Source of the DNA: Streptosporangium carneum
GTDB taxonomy: Bacteria > Actinomycetota > Actinomycetes > Streptosporangiales > Streptosporangiaceae
Length of the DNA stretch: 64,000 bases
Direction of reading: 5' to 3'
Assembly (NCBI RefSeq): GCF_027922005.1
Contig: NZ_BSEV01000012.1
Coordinates: forward strand, 123,440 to 187,439
The notes under the pieces were generated by a model. That model had not been told where the DNA came from, searched no databases, and worked only from the letters and a program-made list of their open reading frames with translations. The translations under genes and the position numbers were made by a program. The first letter of the stretch is position 1, and every line of letters begins with the position of its first letter. Shown piece after piece: positions 1 through 8,408 of the stretch.

Positions 1-121
1 GCGGCGGGACCACGGGGTGGCGGTGGCGCGCCGGCGGCGGGCCCGCGACGCCTGGTCCGCGTCTCCGCGCCCGTGTCGCCGGCGTATGCGTCGCCGGTGT
101 CCCGCCGTCGGCGTTCGCGCG

Positions 122-1006
122 TCAGTGGCAGGTCCGCGACACCTCGTCGGCGTGGATGCCGGCGAACAGGTCGTCCTCGGGCAGCTCGGTGTCGACCAGC
201 GAGCGGGCCAGGTGGTAGTCCTCGGTCGGCCAGATCTCCTCCTGCAGCTCCCTCGGGCAGACGAACCAGAAGCCGTCGGGGTCGACCTGGGTCGCGTGAG
301 CCAGGAGCGCCCGGTCGCGGACCTCGAAGTAGTCGCCGCAGGGAACGCGGGTGGTCACCGGCCACTTCTGCGGGCGGTCCTCCCAGCGGGAGATCCAGTC
401 GGCGTAGGGGGAGCCCATGCCGCGGGCGTCCATGGCCTCGTGGAGCGCCTCGAACCGCTCCTTGGTGAAGCCCATCTGGTAGTAGAGCTTGAGCGGCTGC
501 CAGGGGTCGCCCGCCTCCGGGTAACGGTCGGGGTCGCCCGCGGCCTCGAAGGCCTCGACCGAGACGCGGTTGGTCATGATGTGGTCGGGGTGCGGGTAGC
601 CGCCGTCGTCGTCGTAGGTGAGGATGACGTGCGGCCTGAACTCGCGCACCGCGGCGACCAGCGGCGCGGCGGCCACCTCGAGCGGCTGCAGGGCGAAGCA
701 CCCCTCGGGCAGCGGCTCGCTCTCGTCGTCGGGAAGGCCCGAGTCGACGAATCCCATGAAACGCTGCTCGACTCCGAGGATCTCGCGTGCGCGTTCCATC
801 TCCAGGCGGCGGACCTCGCCCATGTTCTCGAGGATGTCGGGACGGTCCATCTTGGGGTTCAGGATCGAGCCGCGTTCCCCTCCGGTGAGGGTGCAGACGA
901 GCACGTCCACGCCCTCGGCGACGTAGCGCGCCATGGTCGCGGCACCCTTGCTCGACTCGTCGTCGGGGTGTGCGTGAACTGCCATCAGCCTCAGCGGTGC
1001 ACTCAC
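122..1006 (-). CDS. mca: Mycothiol S-conjugate amidase Mca
   Basis: Cytoplasmic zinc amidase that cleaves mycothiol S-conjugates to glucosaminyl-inositol and a mercapturic acid for export, so it serves detoxification in mycothiol-making actinobacteria. The protein has 294 aa with the GTG start at 1006. The LmbE/PIG-L fold shows the N-terminal zinc motif AVHAHPDDESSKG, then GGERGS, and the second zinc motif GGYPHPDHIMTN. An upstream extension to 1108 is open but has no family match. Length and the C-terminal half (RVPCGDYFEVRDRALLAH) fit Mca better than the deacetylase MshB. It is divergent from the DUF4307 gene, an arrangement conserved in actinobacteria. Confidence is high. Confidence 0.93.
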   Translation of the reverse strand: MSAPLRLMAVHAHPDDESSKGAATMARYVAEGVDVLVCTLTGGERGSILNPKMDRPDILENMGEVRRLEMERAREILGVEQRFMGFVDSGLPDDESEPLPEGCFALQPLEVAAAPLVAAVREFRPHVILTYDDDGGYPHPDHIMTNRVSVEAFEAAGDPDRYPEAGDPWQPLKLYYQMGFTKERFEALHEAMDARGMGSPYADWISRWEDRPQKWPVTTRVPCGDYFEVRDRALLAHATQVDPDGFWFVCPRELQEEIWPTEDYHLARSLVDTELPEDDLFAGIHADEVSRTCH

Positions 1007-1188
1007 GGGCTCGATGTCTCCTCTATGTCGGTCGCGCTCGGATCCGCGCCGGTCTCGCGGACGGCTCGTCTCACCGTGCCGTCCGCCTCGCTCGCGCGGG
1101 TGCCGCACCGCTCCCCCGGGTTGGGCTGGGTCACTCTAAAGAGAGGTTAGTTTCTCTTGGGCGGTCGCGAGGGCAAGGCCCCCGCGAG

Positions 1189-1200
1189 AGACAATTGTCT
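1189..1200. promoter_or_regulatory. 12-bp perfect palindrome between mca and DUF4307 genes
   Basis: AGACAATTGTCT is self-complementary and lies in the 229-bp divergent intergenic region, 36 bp before the DUF4307 start. It could be an operator, but the binding factor is unknown and a chance AT-rich palindrome is possible. Confidence 0.3.
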
Positions 1201-1235
1201 TGGATAACGCCGAGGTAGTGCAGGGAGATTCCGTC

Positions 1236-1664
1236 ATGGCCACCAGCGAGGCCGAGAGGGGCCGGCAGACCGGTCCCGTGCTCGGCACCCCGGACGACTT
1301 CCCCGACCGTCCGGAGCGCAGGGGGCGCTTCGTCGTGCACGTCGTGATCGCCATCCTCTGCGCGGTGTGCGCCGGAGGGTGGGGATACGTGATGTGGGCG
1401 TCCAAGGGCAACACCCAGGTCATCGATCAGGTCATCGCTTTTGACGCCAGGCGCGGCGATTCTCTTCAGATCACCTTCGAAGTGGTCAAGCCGTCCGAGC
1501 GCGCGGCCGTCTGCCGCCTGCGGGCGACGGACGTCGGTCACGCCGAAGTCGGCAGTCGTGAGGTCAGTATTCCGGCTGGTGAGGGATATGTCCGCCTTAC
1601 TGAACGGCTAGAGACCAGTGCCCAGGCTACTTCTGGCGACGTCCACTACTGCTATCTCGTATAG
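1236..1664 (+). CDS. DUF4307 domain membrane protein
   Basis: Small actinobacterial membrane protein of unknown function, 142 aa. About 35 polar residues precede one transmembrane helix (roughly residues 36-57, VVHVVIAILCAVCAGGWGYV). A predicted extracytoplasmic beta-rich domain follows, containing two Cys (CRLRA and the C-terminal HYCYLV), which matches the DUF4307 family. The ATG at 1236 is chosen because AGGGAG lies about 10 nt upstream; an in-frame ATG at 1200 lacks a ribosome site. The family typically sits beside mca and greA, as here. No function can be deduced. Confidence 0.85.
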   Translation: MATSEAERGRQTGPVLGTPDDFPDRPERRGRFVVHVVIAILCAVCAGGWGYVMWASKGNTQVIDQVIAFDARRGDSLQITFEVVKPSERAAVCRLRATDVGHAEVGSREVSIPAGEGYVRLTERLETSAQATSGDVHYCYLV

Positions 1665-1672
1665 TGAGACAT

Positions 1673-1735
1673 TTGGGGAAGCGTTCGAGCGGTTAACTTG
1701 TTAGCCTGTCGAAATTCGAACGACCGCTACCCCAA
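1673..1735 (+). promoter_or_regulatory. Structured greA leader with two competing pairings
   Basis: The 105-nt spacer before greA can pair TTGGGG (1673-1678) with CCCCAA (1730-1735) together with AGCGGT (1688-1693) with ACCGCT (1723-1728). Alternatively CGTTCGA (1682-1688) can pair with TCGAACG (1716-1722). The two inner pairings share base 1688 and abut at 1722/1723, so they are largely exclusive. The element may be a regulatory leader or only a promoter region with inverted repeats. No known riboswitch is recognised. Confidence 0.35.
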
Positions 1736-1769
1736 GTACCAAGCCCCACAGAGGAAGCAAGGAGAACCC

Positions 1770-2270
1770 GTGGCCGACTCCCACAACGAGAGCGTCACCT
1801 GGCTAACTCAGGAGGCGTACGACCGCCTGAAGGCGGAGTTTGAGTACCTCTCGGGGCCCGGGCGCGTCGACATCGCGAAGAAGATCGAAGCCGCCCGCGA
1901 AGAGGGCGACCTGAAGGAGAACGGCGGCTACCACGCCGCCAAGGACGAGCAGGGCAAGATGGAGGCCCGCATCTTCCATCTCCGCCAGATCATCGACAGT
2001 GCGCGGGTCGGCGAGGCCCCCCGCACCGAAGGGGTGGTCGGTCCCGGCATGACCGTCACCGTCCGCTTCGAGGGCGACGACGAGGAGGTCGCCTTCCTGC
2101 TGGCGTCCCGCGAGGAGAGTGGCGCGCCGATCGACGTCTACTCGCCCAAGTCGCCGCTCGGCGCGGCGATCAACGGTAAGAAGATCGGCGAGAAGGCCAC
2201 CTACACCATGCCGAACGGCCGTTCCAACACGGTCGAGATCCTCGAGGCCGTGCCGTACATCGGCAACTGA
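1770..2270 (+). CDS. greA: Transcription elongation factor GreA
   Basis: GreA enters the secondary channel of RNA polymerase and stimulates cleavage of backtracked transcripts. The protein has 166 aa. The N-terminal coiled coil (WLTQEAYDRLKAEFEYL to about residue 80) carries the loop acidic residues in EEGDLKENGGYHAAKDEQ. The C-terminal FKBP-like domain ends in the IGEKATYTMPNGRSNTVEI segment. The GTG at 1770 is selected because of AAGGAGAA just upstream and the family length of about 160 aa. It is followed by a strong hairpin terminator. Confidence 0.97.
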   Translation: MADSHNESVTWLTQEAYDRLKAEFEYLSGPGRVDIAKKIEAAREEGDLKENGGYHAAKDEQGKMEARIFHLRQIIDSARVGEAPRTEGVVGPGMTVTVRFEGDDEEVAFLLASREESGAPIDVYSPKSPLGAAINGKKIGEKATYTMPNGRSNTVEILEAVPYIGN

Positions 2271-2288
2271 CCCGGATCGAAGCAGCTG

Positions 2289-2315
2289 ATCCGCCGGGAC
2301 GGAGTCCCGGCGGAT
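2289..2315 (+). terminator. greA terminator
   Basis: A perfect 12-bp stem (ATCCGCCGGGAC / GTCCCGGCGGAT) with a GGA loop lies 18 nt after the greA stop. There is no U-tract, as is common in actinobacteria. Confidence 0.8.
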
Positions 2316-2550
2316 AGCCATGTCCGGCCGTGTCCGGGACGGGCGGCGTCCGAGGCCGGGCCGGTTCCCGCGACCGTCGGTCCGCGACCGTCGGCCCGTG
2401 ACCCGAGGCCCCGTGACCCGAGCCGAAGCCCTGCCCGACCGCTTCACGCACCTGTCGTGTTTGGAGCGTTTTGGTGAGTTCCCGTGCGGCGCGGCGCGGC
2501 GTGCGGCACCCTCGTAGAGGCGGATTCGAACAGGTGGAAGGGAAGAGGTC

Positions 2551-3816
2551 GTGCCCGACAGGCGGACGCGTGTCTCCCATCTGATCGAGGAGGCCCGCCA
2601 GGACCTGGCCTACCGCCCCCGCGTCCCGTACGGCGCCGCCCGCAGGCCGGGATCGGTGCTCTCGGTCGTCGCGGTCCTCGCCGTCGCCGTGCTGGCGGCC
2701 ACACTGGTGGTCGTCTCGCAGCTGCCCGACGACGCCCCTGAGACGATCCTGCGCAGGCCCGTGGCCGGGCAGGTCCAGCAGGAGGCGGGCCGGGCCCCCC
2801 GGCAGGGCGGGACGACGGCCGCCGAGCCGACCAAGGCGGCCCCGCCTCCCGTGGCCCCGTTGACCACGATCCGCAAACCGAACCTGTTCGTCGTGTCGAA
2901 CAAGCCGCTGAGCTCGGCGGTCGTGGCCAAGGTCGCCCAGGTGGCGGGCGTGCGGGCGGTCGAGCGCGCGGACGCGGCGGAGGTCTCCCTGGACGGCAAG
3001 CGGGTGCAGACGCTGGGGGTCAACCCCTCGACGTTCCGCGCCTTCACCCCGAAGCCGACGGCGCGCTCCGACAGGCTCTGGCGCAACGTCTCAGCGGGTG
3101 AGCTGGCCGTCTCCTTCGTCCTCGGCAACGACGGCGGCATGTCCCTGGGCAAGACCGTCTCGACGGCCGGGCTGACCCTGCGCGTCGGCGCGTACGCCAC
3201 GATGGGGATGGGCGCCATCGACGCCGTGGTCTCCCGGCCGACCGCGCGCGCCCTCGGCATCCCCGAGGACAACGCGCTGGTGGTGAGCGCGCCGCGCGCC
3301 GACTCCGCCGAGCTGCGCCGCACGTTGCTGCGCATCCTGCCGAAGGGGAGCCAGGTCGCCACGATCAACCCGGTGCTGTCGGCCCCCCGGCGCACGGTCT
3401 GGTCGGCGGGGGCCTTCATGACGGCACTCCAGGTCAAGACCGCCCTCACCGCGGCGATCGGCAAGCTGGGCCGCCCGTACGTGTGGGGCGCCGAGGGCCC
3501 GGACACCTTCGACTGCTCAGGACTCGTCCAGTGGGCCTACGGCCAGGCGGGAGTCAAGGTCCCCAGGGTGACGCACCAGCAGTTCGTCTCGGGGCCGCAG
3601 ATCTCGCTCGCCCAGGCCCAGCCCGGCGACCTGCTGTTCTGGCGGCACGACCCGACCAACCCCGGCTACGTCTCGCACGTGGCGATCTACTGGGGCAACG
3701 GCATGATGCTGCACGCGCCCAGGACCGGCGACGTGGTCAAGCTCGTCCCGGTCAGCACCCGCAACTTCGCGGGCGCCGTGCGGATCAGCCCGCAGATCGC
3801 CGCCAAGGTCCTCTAG
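2551..3816 (+). CDS. Membrane-anchored NlpC/P60 peptidoglycan endopeptidase
   Basis: Probable cell-wall hydrolase cutting D-Glu-mDAP stem-peptide bonds, 421 aa. A short cytoplasmic N-terminus precedes one transmembrane segment (about 36-56), a Pro/Ala-rich linker (60-105) and an unclassified region (about 110-285). The C-terminal NlpC/P60 domain (about 300-415) has Cys322 in FDCSG and His376 in SHVAIYWG. The GTG at 2551 follows GGGAAGAGG. The middle region (FVVSNKPLSSAVVAKVAQVAGVRAV) recalls a permease-like extracellular segment, but no family name is safe. It is convergent with the TetR gene, with three bases between stops. Confidence 0.85.
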   Translation: MPDRRTRVSHLIEEARQDLAYRPRVPYGAARRPGSVLSVVAVLAVAVLAATLVVVSQLPDDAPETILRRPVAGQVQQEAGRAPRQGGTTAAEPTKAAPPPVAPLTTIRKPNLFVVSNKPLSSAVVAKVAQVAGVRAVERADAAEVSLDGKRVQTLGVNPSTFRAFTPKPTARSDRLWRNVSAGELAVSFVLGNDGGMSLGKTVSTAGLTLRVGAYATMGMGAIDAVVSRPTARALGIPEDNALVVSAPRADSAELRRTLLRILPKGSQVATINPVLSAPRRTVWSAGAFMTALQVKTALTAAIGKLGRPYVWGAEGPDTFDCSGLVQWAYGQAGVKVPRVTHQQFVSGPQISLAQAQPGDLLFWRHDPTNPGYVSHVAIYWGNGMMLHAPRTGDVVKLVPVSTRNFAGAVRISPQIAAKVL

Positions 3817-3819
3817 GGG

Positions 3820-4416
3820 TCAGGGGCGCAGGCCCTTCTCCAGCAGGGAGAGGGCCTCGTCGACGGTCTCCGCGAGCCGTCTCGCGCCGTCGGACTCGGC
3901 CCAGCTGAACACCGCGGGCAGCATCGCGCCGACCACCGCCCCGGCCGCGGTACGGCTCAGCGGGTCGGTCGTGTCGCGTCCCATGCGTCCCGCGATGCCC
4001 TCGGCGAGCATGGCGATCGTGCTGATCAGGTTGTCCACGGCCTTGGCGCGCAGCGGGGCGTGGCGCAGCTGCAGCCTGGTCCTGGCGAGGATCTGCGCCT
4101 CCTCGTCGGGCGGGATTCGCGTGAACGCGTCGTGCACGGTCGCGCGCAGCGCCGGGATCGGGGCCAGGTCCACGGGCTGCGAGGCCAGCACGGCCATCAG
4201 GAGGGAGTCGTAGTCGTCCTGGACGACGACGTCCTCCTTGGTGGGGAAGTAACGGAAGAACGTGCTCGGCGAGATCTCCGACGCCTCCGCGATCTGCTCG
4301 ACGGTCGTCTCGTCGTAGCCCCGTTCGGCGAACAGCCGCAGCGCCTGCTCCTGGATCGTCCGCCGGGTCCTGGCTTTCTTGCGCGCACGCAGTCCCTCAG
4401 GATGTGGAGAACTCAT
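3820..4416 (-). CDS. TetR/AcrR family transcriptional regulator
   Basis: DNA-binding repressor-type protein of 198 aa. The N-terminal HTH (about residues 16-62: RRTIQEQALRLFAERGYDET, then TVEQIAEASEISPSTFFRYF) is a clear TetR domain. The C-terminal ligand domain fits the MftR/AcrR-like C-terminal family. The ATG at 4416 begins just before the HTH; an upstream in-frame start at 4458 is less likely. It is divergent from the RHH-like gene at 4582. The ligand and targets are unknown. The imperfect repeat CACTGcaacCAGTG just upstream (about 4453-4467) could be its own operator. Confidence 0.88.
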   Translation of the reverse strand: MSSPHPEGLRARKKARTRRTIQEQALRLFAERGYDETTVEQIAEASEISPSTFFRYFPTKEDVVVQDDYDSLLMAVLASQPVDLAPIPALRATVHDAFTRIPPDEEAQILARTRLQLRHAPLRAKAVDNLISTIAMLAEGIAGRMGRDTTDPLSRTAAGAVVGAMLPAVFSWAESDGARRLAETVDEALSLLEKGLRP

Positions 4417-4565
4417 GTGCTGATTGTGGCGTCTCGGACACGCATGTGAACACTGCAACCAGTGCCGCGATCAGCGACGCCGACCCGTTCCGCGCCGTCG
4501 TGGCCGCACCGGTGCGCCGGACGCGGCACGGGCACGGCGGGGTGATGGCTTCTGAGAACGAAGAG

Positions 4566-4583
4566 ATGTAATCTCGATTACAT
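4566..4583 (+). promoter_or_regulatory. Palindrome overlapping a leaderless start
   Basis: ATGTAAT-CTCG-ATTACAT has 7-bp arms around a 4-bp centre. The right arm runs into the ATG at 4582. TGTAAT (4567-4572) also resembles a -10 box at the spacing expected for a leaderless mRNA, so a protein bound here would block the promoter. Autoregulation by the adjacent RHH-like protein is an inference. Confidence 0.5.
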
Positions 4584-5109
4584 GGATACGGAAGAATCAG
4601 TGGAAGAACTGCGGGGCTGGTTCTCCGGGCGGTTGCCCGAGGGCTGGTTCGAGGGGCGTCCCGAGGTGGTGCTCGACCGGGAGGAGATCGCGGTCATCGG
4701 CAGGCTCGAGGCGCCCGTCCTCGCCGAGGGCGTCTCCGACGTCGAGCGGGCCGCCGCCGTCGAGGGCGGGGTGCAGCGCTTCAGGGAGGAGACCCGGGAG
4801 CGGCGCATCGAGATCGCACGGGAGGCGGAGCACCGCTTCCGCAGGAAGGTCTCGTGGGGGGTGGCCGTCGGTGACGAGACGGTGATGTTCACCACACTGT
4901 CAGTTCCTGTTATGACCAGGTTGCGCCAGTCGGAGCGGCGGGTCCTGGACACTCTCGTGGCCGCCGGGGTCGCCCGCAGCCGCAGTGACGCGCTCGCCTG
5001 GTGCGTGCGCCTGGTGGGCGCCCACACCGACACCTGGCTGACCGATCTGCGGGACGCGCTCCAGCACGTGGACCGCGTGCGGGCCTCGGGGCCTGACATC
5101 GGTTCCTGA
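4582..5109 (+). CDS. Hypothetical protein with RHH-like C-terminal segment
   Basis: Protein of 175 aa with no function I can name. The first 95 residues are acidic/basic and probably helical (ERAAAVEGGVQRFREETRER). Residues about 98-150 look like a ribbon-helix-helix unit: a strand-like TTLSVPVMTRLR, a helix, the RSRSDA turn typical of RHH proteins, and a second helix ending in WCVRLVGAHTDTW. No ribosome site precedes the ATG, so translation is probably leaderless. The palindrome at its start fits a self-regulating DNA-binding protein, but the RHH call rests on pattern only. Confidence 0.6.
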   Translation: MDTEESVEELRGWFSGRLPEGWFEGRPEVVLDREEIAVIGRLEAPVLAEGVSDVERAAAVEGGVQRFREETRERRIEIAREAEHRFRRKVSWGVAVGDETVMFTTLSVPVMTRLRQSERRVLDTLVAAGVARSRSDALAWCVRLVGAHTDTWLTDLRDALQHVDRVRASGPDIGS

Positions 5110-5134
5110 GGCGGGCCAGGGAAAACGGCCGAAA

Positions 5135-5191
5135 ATTGGTCTGAACCTGTTCGACGATTGGTTTAGACCTCTGTGATTGGCCTATACCACT
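5135..5191 (+). promoter_or_regulatory. Three tandem dre-like (GntR/HutC-type) operators upstream of pckG
   Basis: Three 16-mers, ATTGGTCTGAACCTGT (5135-5150), ATTGGTTTAGACCTCT (5157-5172) and ATTGGCCTATACCACT (5176-5191), each match 12 of 16 positions of the DasR-type element ACTGGTCTAGACCAGT. Start-to-start spacings of 22 and 19 bp put them roughly two helical turns apart. The protein that binds them is not known; DasR or another HutC-subfamily GntR protein is the best guess. Confidence 0.6.
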
Positions 5192-5319
5192 GGCCGAACT
5201 GGCTCCTTTAGTCTCACTTCTTTTGGGTAGGTCACTCAGAACGTCGTGGCTCCTGCCAGCTCATATGCCCGTCACCGTGGGCGGTCCGGGGGTCCGGCGA
5301 CGACGAACCGCGTCTATTC

Positions 5320-5335
5320 ACTGGTCTATGCCAAT
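5320..5335 (+). promoter_or_regulatory. Fourth dre-like operator, proximal to pckG
   Basis: ACTGGTCTATGCCAAT matches 13 of 16 bases of the DasR-type consensus and lies 65-80 bp before the pckG start, where a bound repressor could cover the promoter. With the three distal sites it could allow looping. Confidence 0.55.
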
Positions 5336-5399
5336 TGGATTAAGGGCGGTTTGGTCGTCAATGATGATTTGGCCCTGAGAAGTGTAAGGAGCCGTAGCA

Positions 5400-7199
5400 G
5401 TGTCCGTTATCGAGGACGTAACCGCCCCAAGTCCCACCACCCACGACGAGCTGGCCGCGTGGGTCAGGGAGGTCGCCGAGCTGACCCAGCCCGACCGGAT
5501 CGAATGGTGCGACGGCTCGGAGACCGAGTGGACGCGCCTGACGAACCTGCTGGTCGAACAGGGGACGTTCAAGCGCCTCGCCAAGCGGCAGAACAGCTTC
5601 TACGCGGCCTCCGACCCGACCGACGTCGCCCGCGTCGAGGACCGGACCTACATCTGCTCCGAGCGTGAGGAGGACGCGGGGCCGAATAACAACTGGATCG
5701 CTCCCGACGAGATGCGCCGCACCTTCGCCGGGCTCTTCAAGGGCAGCATGCGCGGTCGCACGATGTACGTCGTGCCGTTCTGCATGGGCCCCCTCGGCGG
5801 TGAGATCTCCCAGCTCGGTGTGGAGATCACCGACTCGCCGTACGTCGTCGTCTCGATGCGGATCATGACGCGGATGGGCGAGCGGGCCCTGCGGCTCATC
5901 GAGGAGCGCGGCGGCTACGTGAAGGCCGTCCACTCGGTCGGCGCCCCGCTGGAGCCGGGCCAGGCCGACGTGCCGTGGCCCTGCAGCTCCACCAAGTACA
6001 TCAGCCACTTCCCGGAGACCCGCGAGATCTGGTCCTACGGCTCCGGCTACGGCGGCAACGCGCTGCTCGGCAAGAAGTGCTACGCGCTGCGCATCGCCAG
6101 CACGATGGCGCGCGACGAGGGCTGGCTGGCCGAGCACATGCTCATCCTCAAGCTCACCCCGCCGTCGGGGCAGACCCGCTACATCGCGGCGGCCTTCCCC
6201 AGCGCGTGCGGCAAGACCAACCTGGCCATGCTGCAGCCGACCATCCCCGGCTGGAAGGTCGAGACGGTCGGCGACGACATCGCCTGGATGCGCTTCGGCG
6301 ACGACGGCCGCCTGTACGCCATCAACCCCGAGGCCGGCTTCTTCGGCGTGGCGCCCGGCACCGGCGAGTCCACGAACGCCAACGCGATCAGGACGCTCTG
6401 GGGCAACAGCATCTTCACCAACGTCGCGCTGACCGACGACGGCGACGTGTGGTGGGAGGGGCTCACCGACGAGCCGCCCGCGCACCTGACCGACTGGAAG
6501 GGCCGCGACTGGACGCCGGACAGCGACGAGCCCGCCGCGCACCCCAACGCCCGCTTCACGGTTCCCGCCGCGCAGTGCCCGACGATCGCCCCCGAGTGGC
6601 AGGACCCCAGGGGCGTGCCGATCTCGGCCATCCTCTTCGGCGGCCGCCGCGCCACCGCGGTCCCGCTGGTGACCGAGTCGCTGAGCTGGAACCACGGCGT
6701 CTTCACCGGGGCCAACATCGCCTCGGAGAAGACGGCCGCCGCCGAGGGCAAGGTCGGCGAGCTGCGCCGCGACCCGTTCGCGATGCTCCCCTTCTGCGGC
6801 TACAACATGGGCGACTACTTCGCCCACTGGATCAGCCTCGGCGAGCGGGCGAACGTCCAGCTGCCGCGCGTCTACTACGTGAACTGGTTCCGCAAGAACG
6901 ACGAGGGCAGGTTCATCTGGCCGGGCTTCGGGGAGAACAGCCGCGTCCTGAAGTGGATCGTCGACCGCCTCAACGGTGAGGCGGAGGCCGTGCGGACCCC
7001 CATCGGCCTGCTGCCGGCCGAGCTGGACACCGAGGGCCTCGACATCTCCGCCGAGGACCTGCGCACCCTGCTCACCGTCGACGAGGAGGTCTGGCGGCAC
7101 GAGGCGTCGCTGATCCCGTCCTTCTTCGAGACCTTCGGCGACCACCTGCCCAAGGAACTCTGGGACGAGTACCGGGCACTGGTCGAGCGCCTCGGCTAG
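5400..7199 (+). CDS. pckG: Phosphoenolpyruvate carboxykinase (GTP)
   Basis: Converts oxaloacetate plus GTP to phosphoenolpyruvate, CO2 and GDP, the entry step of gluconeogenesis. It is cytoplasmic and Mn/Mg dependent. The length of 599 aa is typical of the GTP class. Visible motifs are the substrate loop [12 protein letters not shown], the nucleotide P-loop [15 protein letters not shown] with the reactive Cys270 and Lys272, the metal-site stretch GDDIAWM, and the C-terminal [20 protein letters not shown]. The GTG at 5400 follows AAGGAGCC. It is monocistronic by position. The 290-bp upstream region carries four dre-like sites, suggesting control by a GntR/HutC regulator and so by amino-sugar or sugar-phosphate status. 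Confidence 0.97.
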   Translation: MSVIEDVTAPSPTTHDELAAWVREVAELTQPDRIEWCDGSETEWTRLTNLLVEQGTFKRLAKRQNSFYAASDPTDVARVEDRTYICSEREEDAGPNNNWIAPDEMRRTFAGLFKGSMRGRTMYVVPFCMGPLGGEISQLGVEITDSPYVVVSMRIMTRMGERALRLIEERGGYVKAVHSVGAPLEPGQADVPWPCSSTKYISHFPETREIWSYGSGYGGNALLGKKCYALRIASTMARDEGWLAEHMLILKLTPPSGQTRYIAAAFPSACGKTNLAMLQPTIPGWKVETVGDDIAWMRFGDDGRLYAINPEAGFFGVAPGTGESTNANAIRTLWGNSIFTNVALTDDGDVWWEGLTDEPPAHLTDWKGRDWTPDSDEPAAHPNARFTVPAAQCPTIAPEWQDPRGVPISAILFGGRRATAVPLVTESLSWNHGVFTGANIASEKTAAAEGKVGELRRDPFAMLPFCGYNMGDYFAHWISLGERANVQLPRVYYVNWFRKNDEGRFIWPGFGENSRVLKWIVDRLNGEAEAVRTPIGLLPAELDTEGLDISAEDLRTLLTVDEEVWRHEASLIPSFFETFGDHLPKELWDEYRALVERLG

Positions 7200-7361
7200 G
7201 GCACGCCGGCGGCTCACTCCCACAGGGCCGGGGGTGAGCGGCGTGGTGCGGTGAGCGTTCGCGCCCACCGCACCGGAGTCCTGTGCGCCGCAACTTCTGT
7301 GATGCCCCGCGCGTCTACATGACAGCGGGGTACACGCCTCGCTTTTCCCCCGGAGGCGGAC

Positions 7362-8357
7362 ATGGGAGTCGTCCTGTTTGTCGTAGCCGTCACCGTCCTC
7401 GTGGCAGTCTGGATGGCGGCGGTGGCGGTGCGCGCGGAGCACCGCAGAGTGATCTCGGCGGCCAGGGGCAATGCCGACGCGAGTCTGGGCCCCTACGAGC
7501 TCGCCTACCTGTCGGGCGGGCCGCTTCGGGCGGTCAACACCGCCATCGGCGTACTGGCCAGGGTCGGGGCGGTCCGGGTGTCCAGGGGCGGTCAGATCGG
7601 CCTCGTGACGGGCGCGCTGTCCCGCTCCGAGGCGATCGAGCAGGCCGTCCTCGACACCCTGCGCGGCAGGGGCGGCTCGTGCCCGGCGACGGAGCTGCGC
7701 CGTACGGTCGCCGAGGGCGTCGCCATGGACGGCCTGCGCTACCGCCTGCTGGGGATGGGCCTCCTGGTGCCGGAGAGCGCCCTCGGAGAGGCCCACAGGC
7801 TGCTCAGGCGGTTGTTGACCCTCACGGTGGTCGCGGTCGTGTTCGAGGTCTTCACCGTCCTCTTCCTCGCCGTCTCCGACACGGCGGACTTCTTCTTCGT
7901 GGCCTCGGCGCCGCTCGGTACGCTGGCGTCGCTGGTCGGCCTTTTCGCCTACCTGAAGATGAGGCGGACGCTGCGCGGGATCGTCACCGAGGCCGGGAGC
8001 CGGGCGCTCGCCTCCGCCAGGAGGGTCCACGTGCGGGGCGTCCGCTCCGCGACCCCCGACCTGGCCCTCGCGGTCGCCTTCCCCGTCGCCCTGTACGGCC
8101 TCGGCGAGCTGGGCGACCCGGTCCTGGAGGAGGAGCTGAACCGGGCCAACTCCCATGCCGCGACGAGCGGTTCCGGCTGCGCGTCGGGTTCCTGCGGCGG
8201 CGGCTCCGCCGGCTCCTCCGACAGCTCCTCGTACGGCGGGGGCGGCGACTTCGGCTCCGGCGGCTGGGGCGGCGGGGGCGACTCGGGCGGCGGGTCGAGC
8301 TGCGGAAGCGGGTCGAGCTGCGGCGGAGGCGGGTGCGGCGGTGGCTGCGGTGGCTGA
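7362..8357 (+). CDS. TIGR04222-type membrane protein with Cys/Gly-rich tail; candidate MNIO substrate
   Basis: Protein of 331 aa. One transmembrane helix (1-22) is followed by a cytoplasmic region starting LGPYELAYLSGG, typical of TIGR04222 proteins. A hydrophobic pair lies at about 145-192, then a second soluble stretch. The C-terminal tail (about 268-331) is almost only Gly, Ser and Cys, with Cys at 273, 278, 314, 320, 325 and 329, ending GGGCGG. RBS GGAGG precedes the ATG. It is the first gene of a three-gene unit with a DUF692/MNIO enzyme and a small partner. MNIO enzymes oxidise Cys in peptide substrates, so the tail is a plausible substrate; this is inference. The product and role are unknown. 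Confidence 0.85.
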   Translation: MGVVLFVVAVTVLVAVWMAAVAVRAEHRRVISAARGNADASLGPYELAYLSGGPLRAVNTAIGVLARVGAVRVSRGGQIGLVTGALSRSEAIEQAVLDTLRGRGGSCPATELRRTVAEGVAMDGLRYRLLGMGLLVPESALGEAHRLLRRLLTLTVVAVVFEVFTVLFLAVSDTADFFFVASAPLGTLASLVGLFAYLKMRRTLRGIVTEAGSRALASARRVHVRGVRSATPDLALAVAFPVALYGLGELGDPVLEEELNRANSHAATSGSGCASGSCGGGSAGSSDSSSYGGGGDFGSGGWGGGGDSGGGSSCGSGSSCGGGGCGGGCGG

Positions 8358-8408
8358 ACGACTCGTGCGACTCACACGAATCACGACTCGGGATCAGTAG
8401 GGGGGACG

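Noticed and set aside
5358-8384. 1008-codon open frame on the minus strand
   Set aside because: Antisense to pckG and the TIGR04222 gene; composition artefact.
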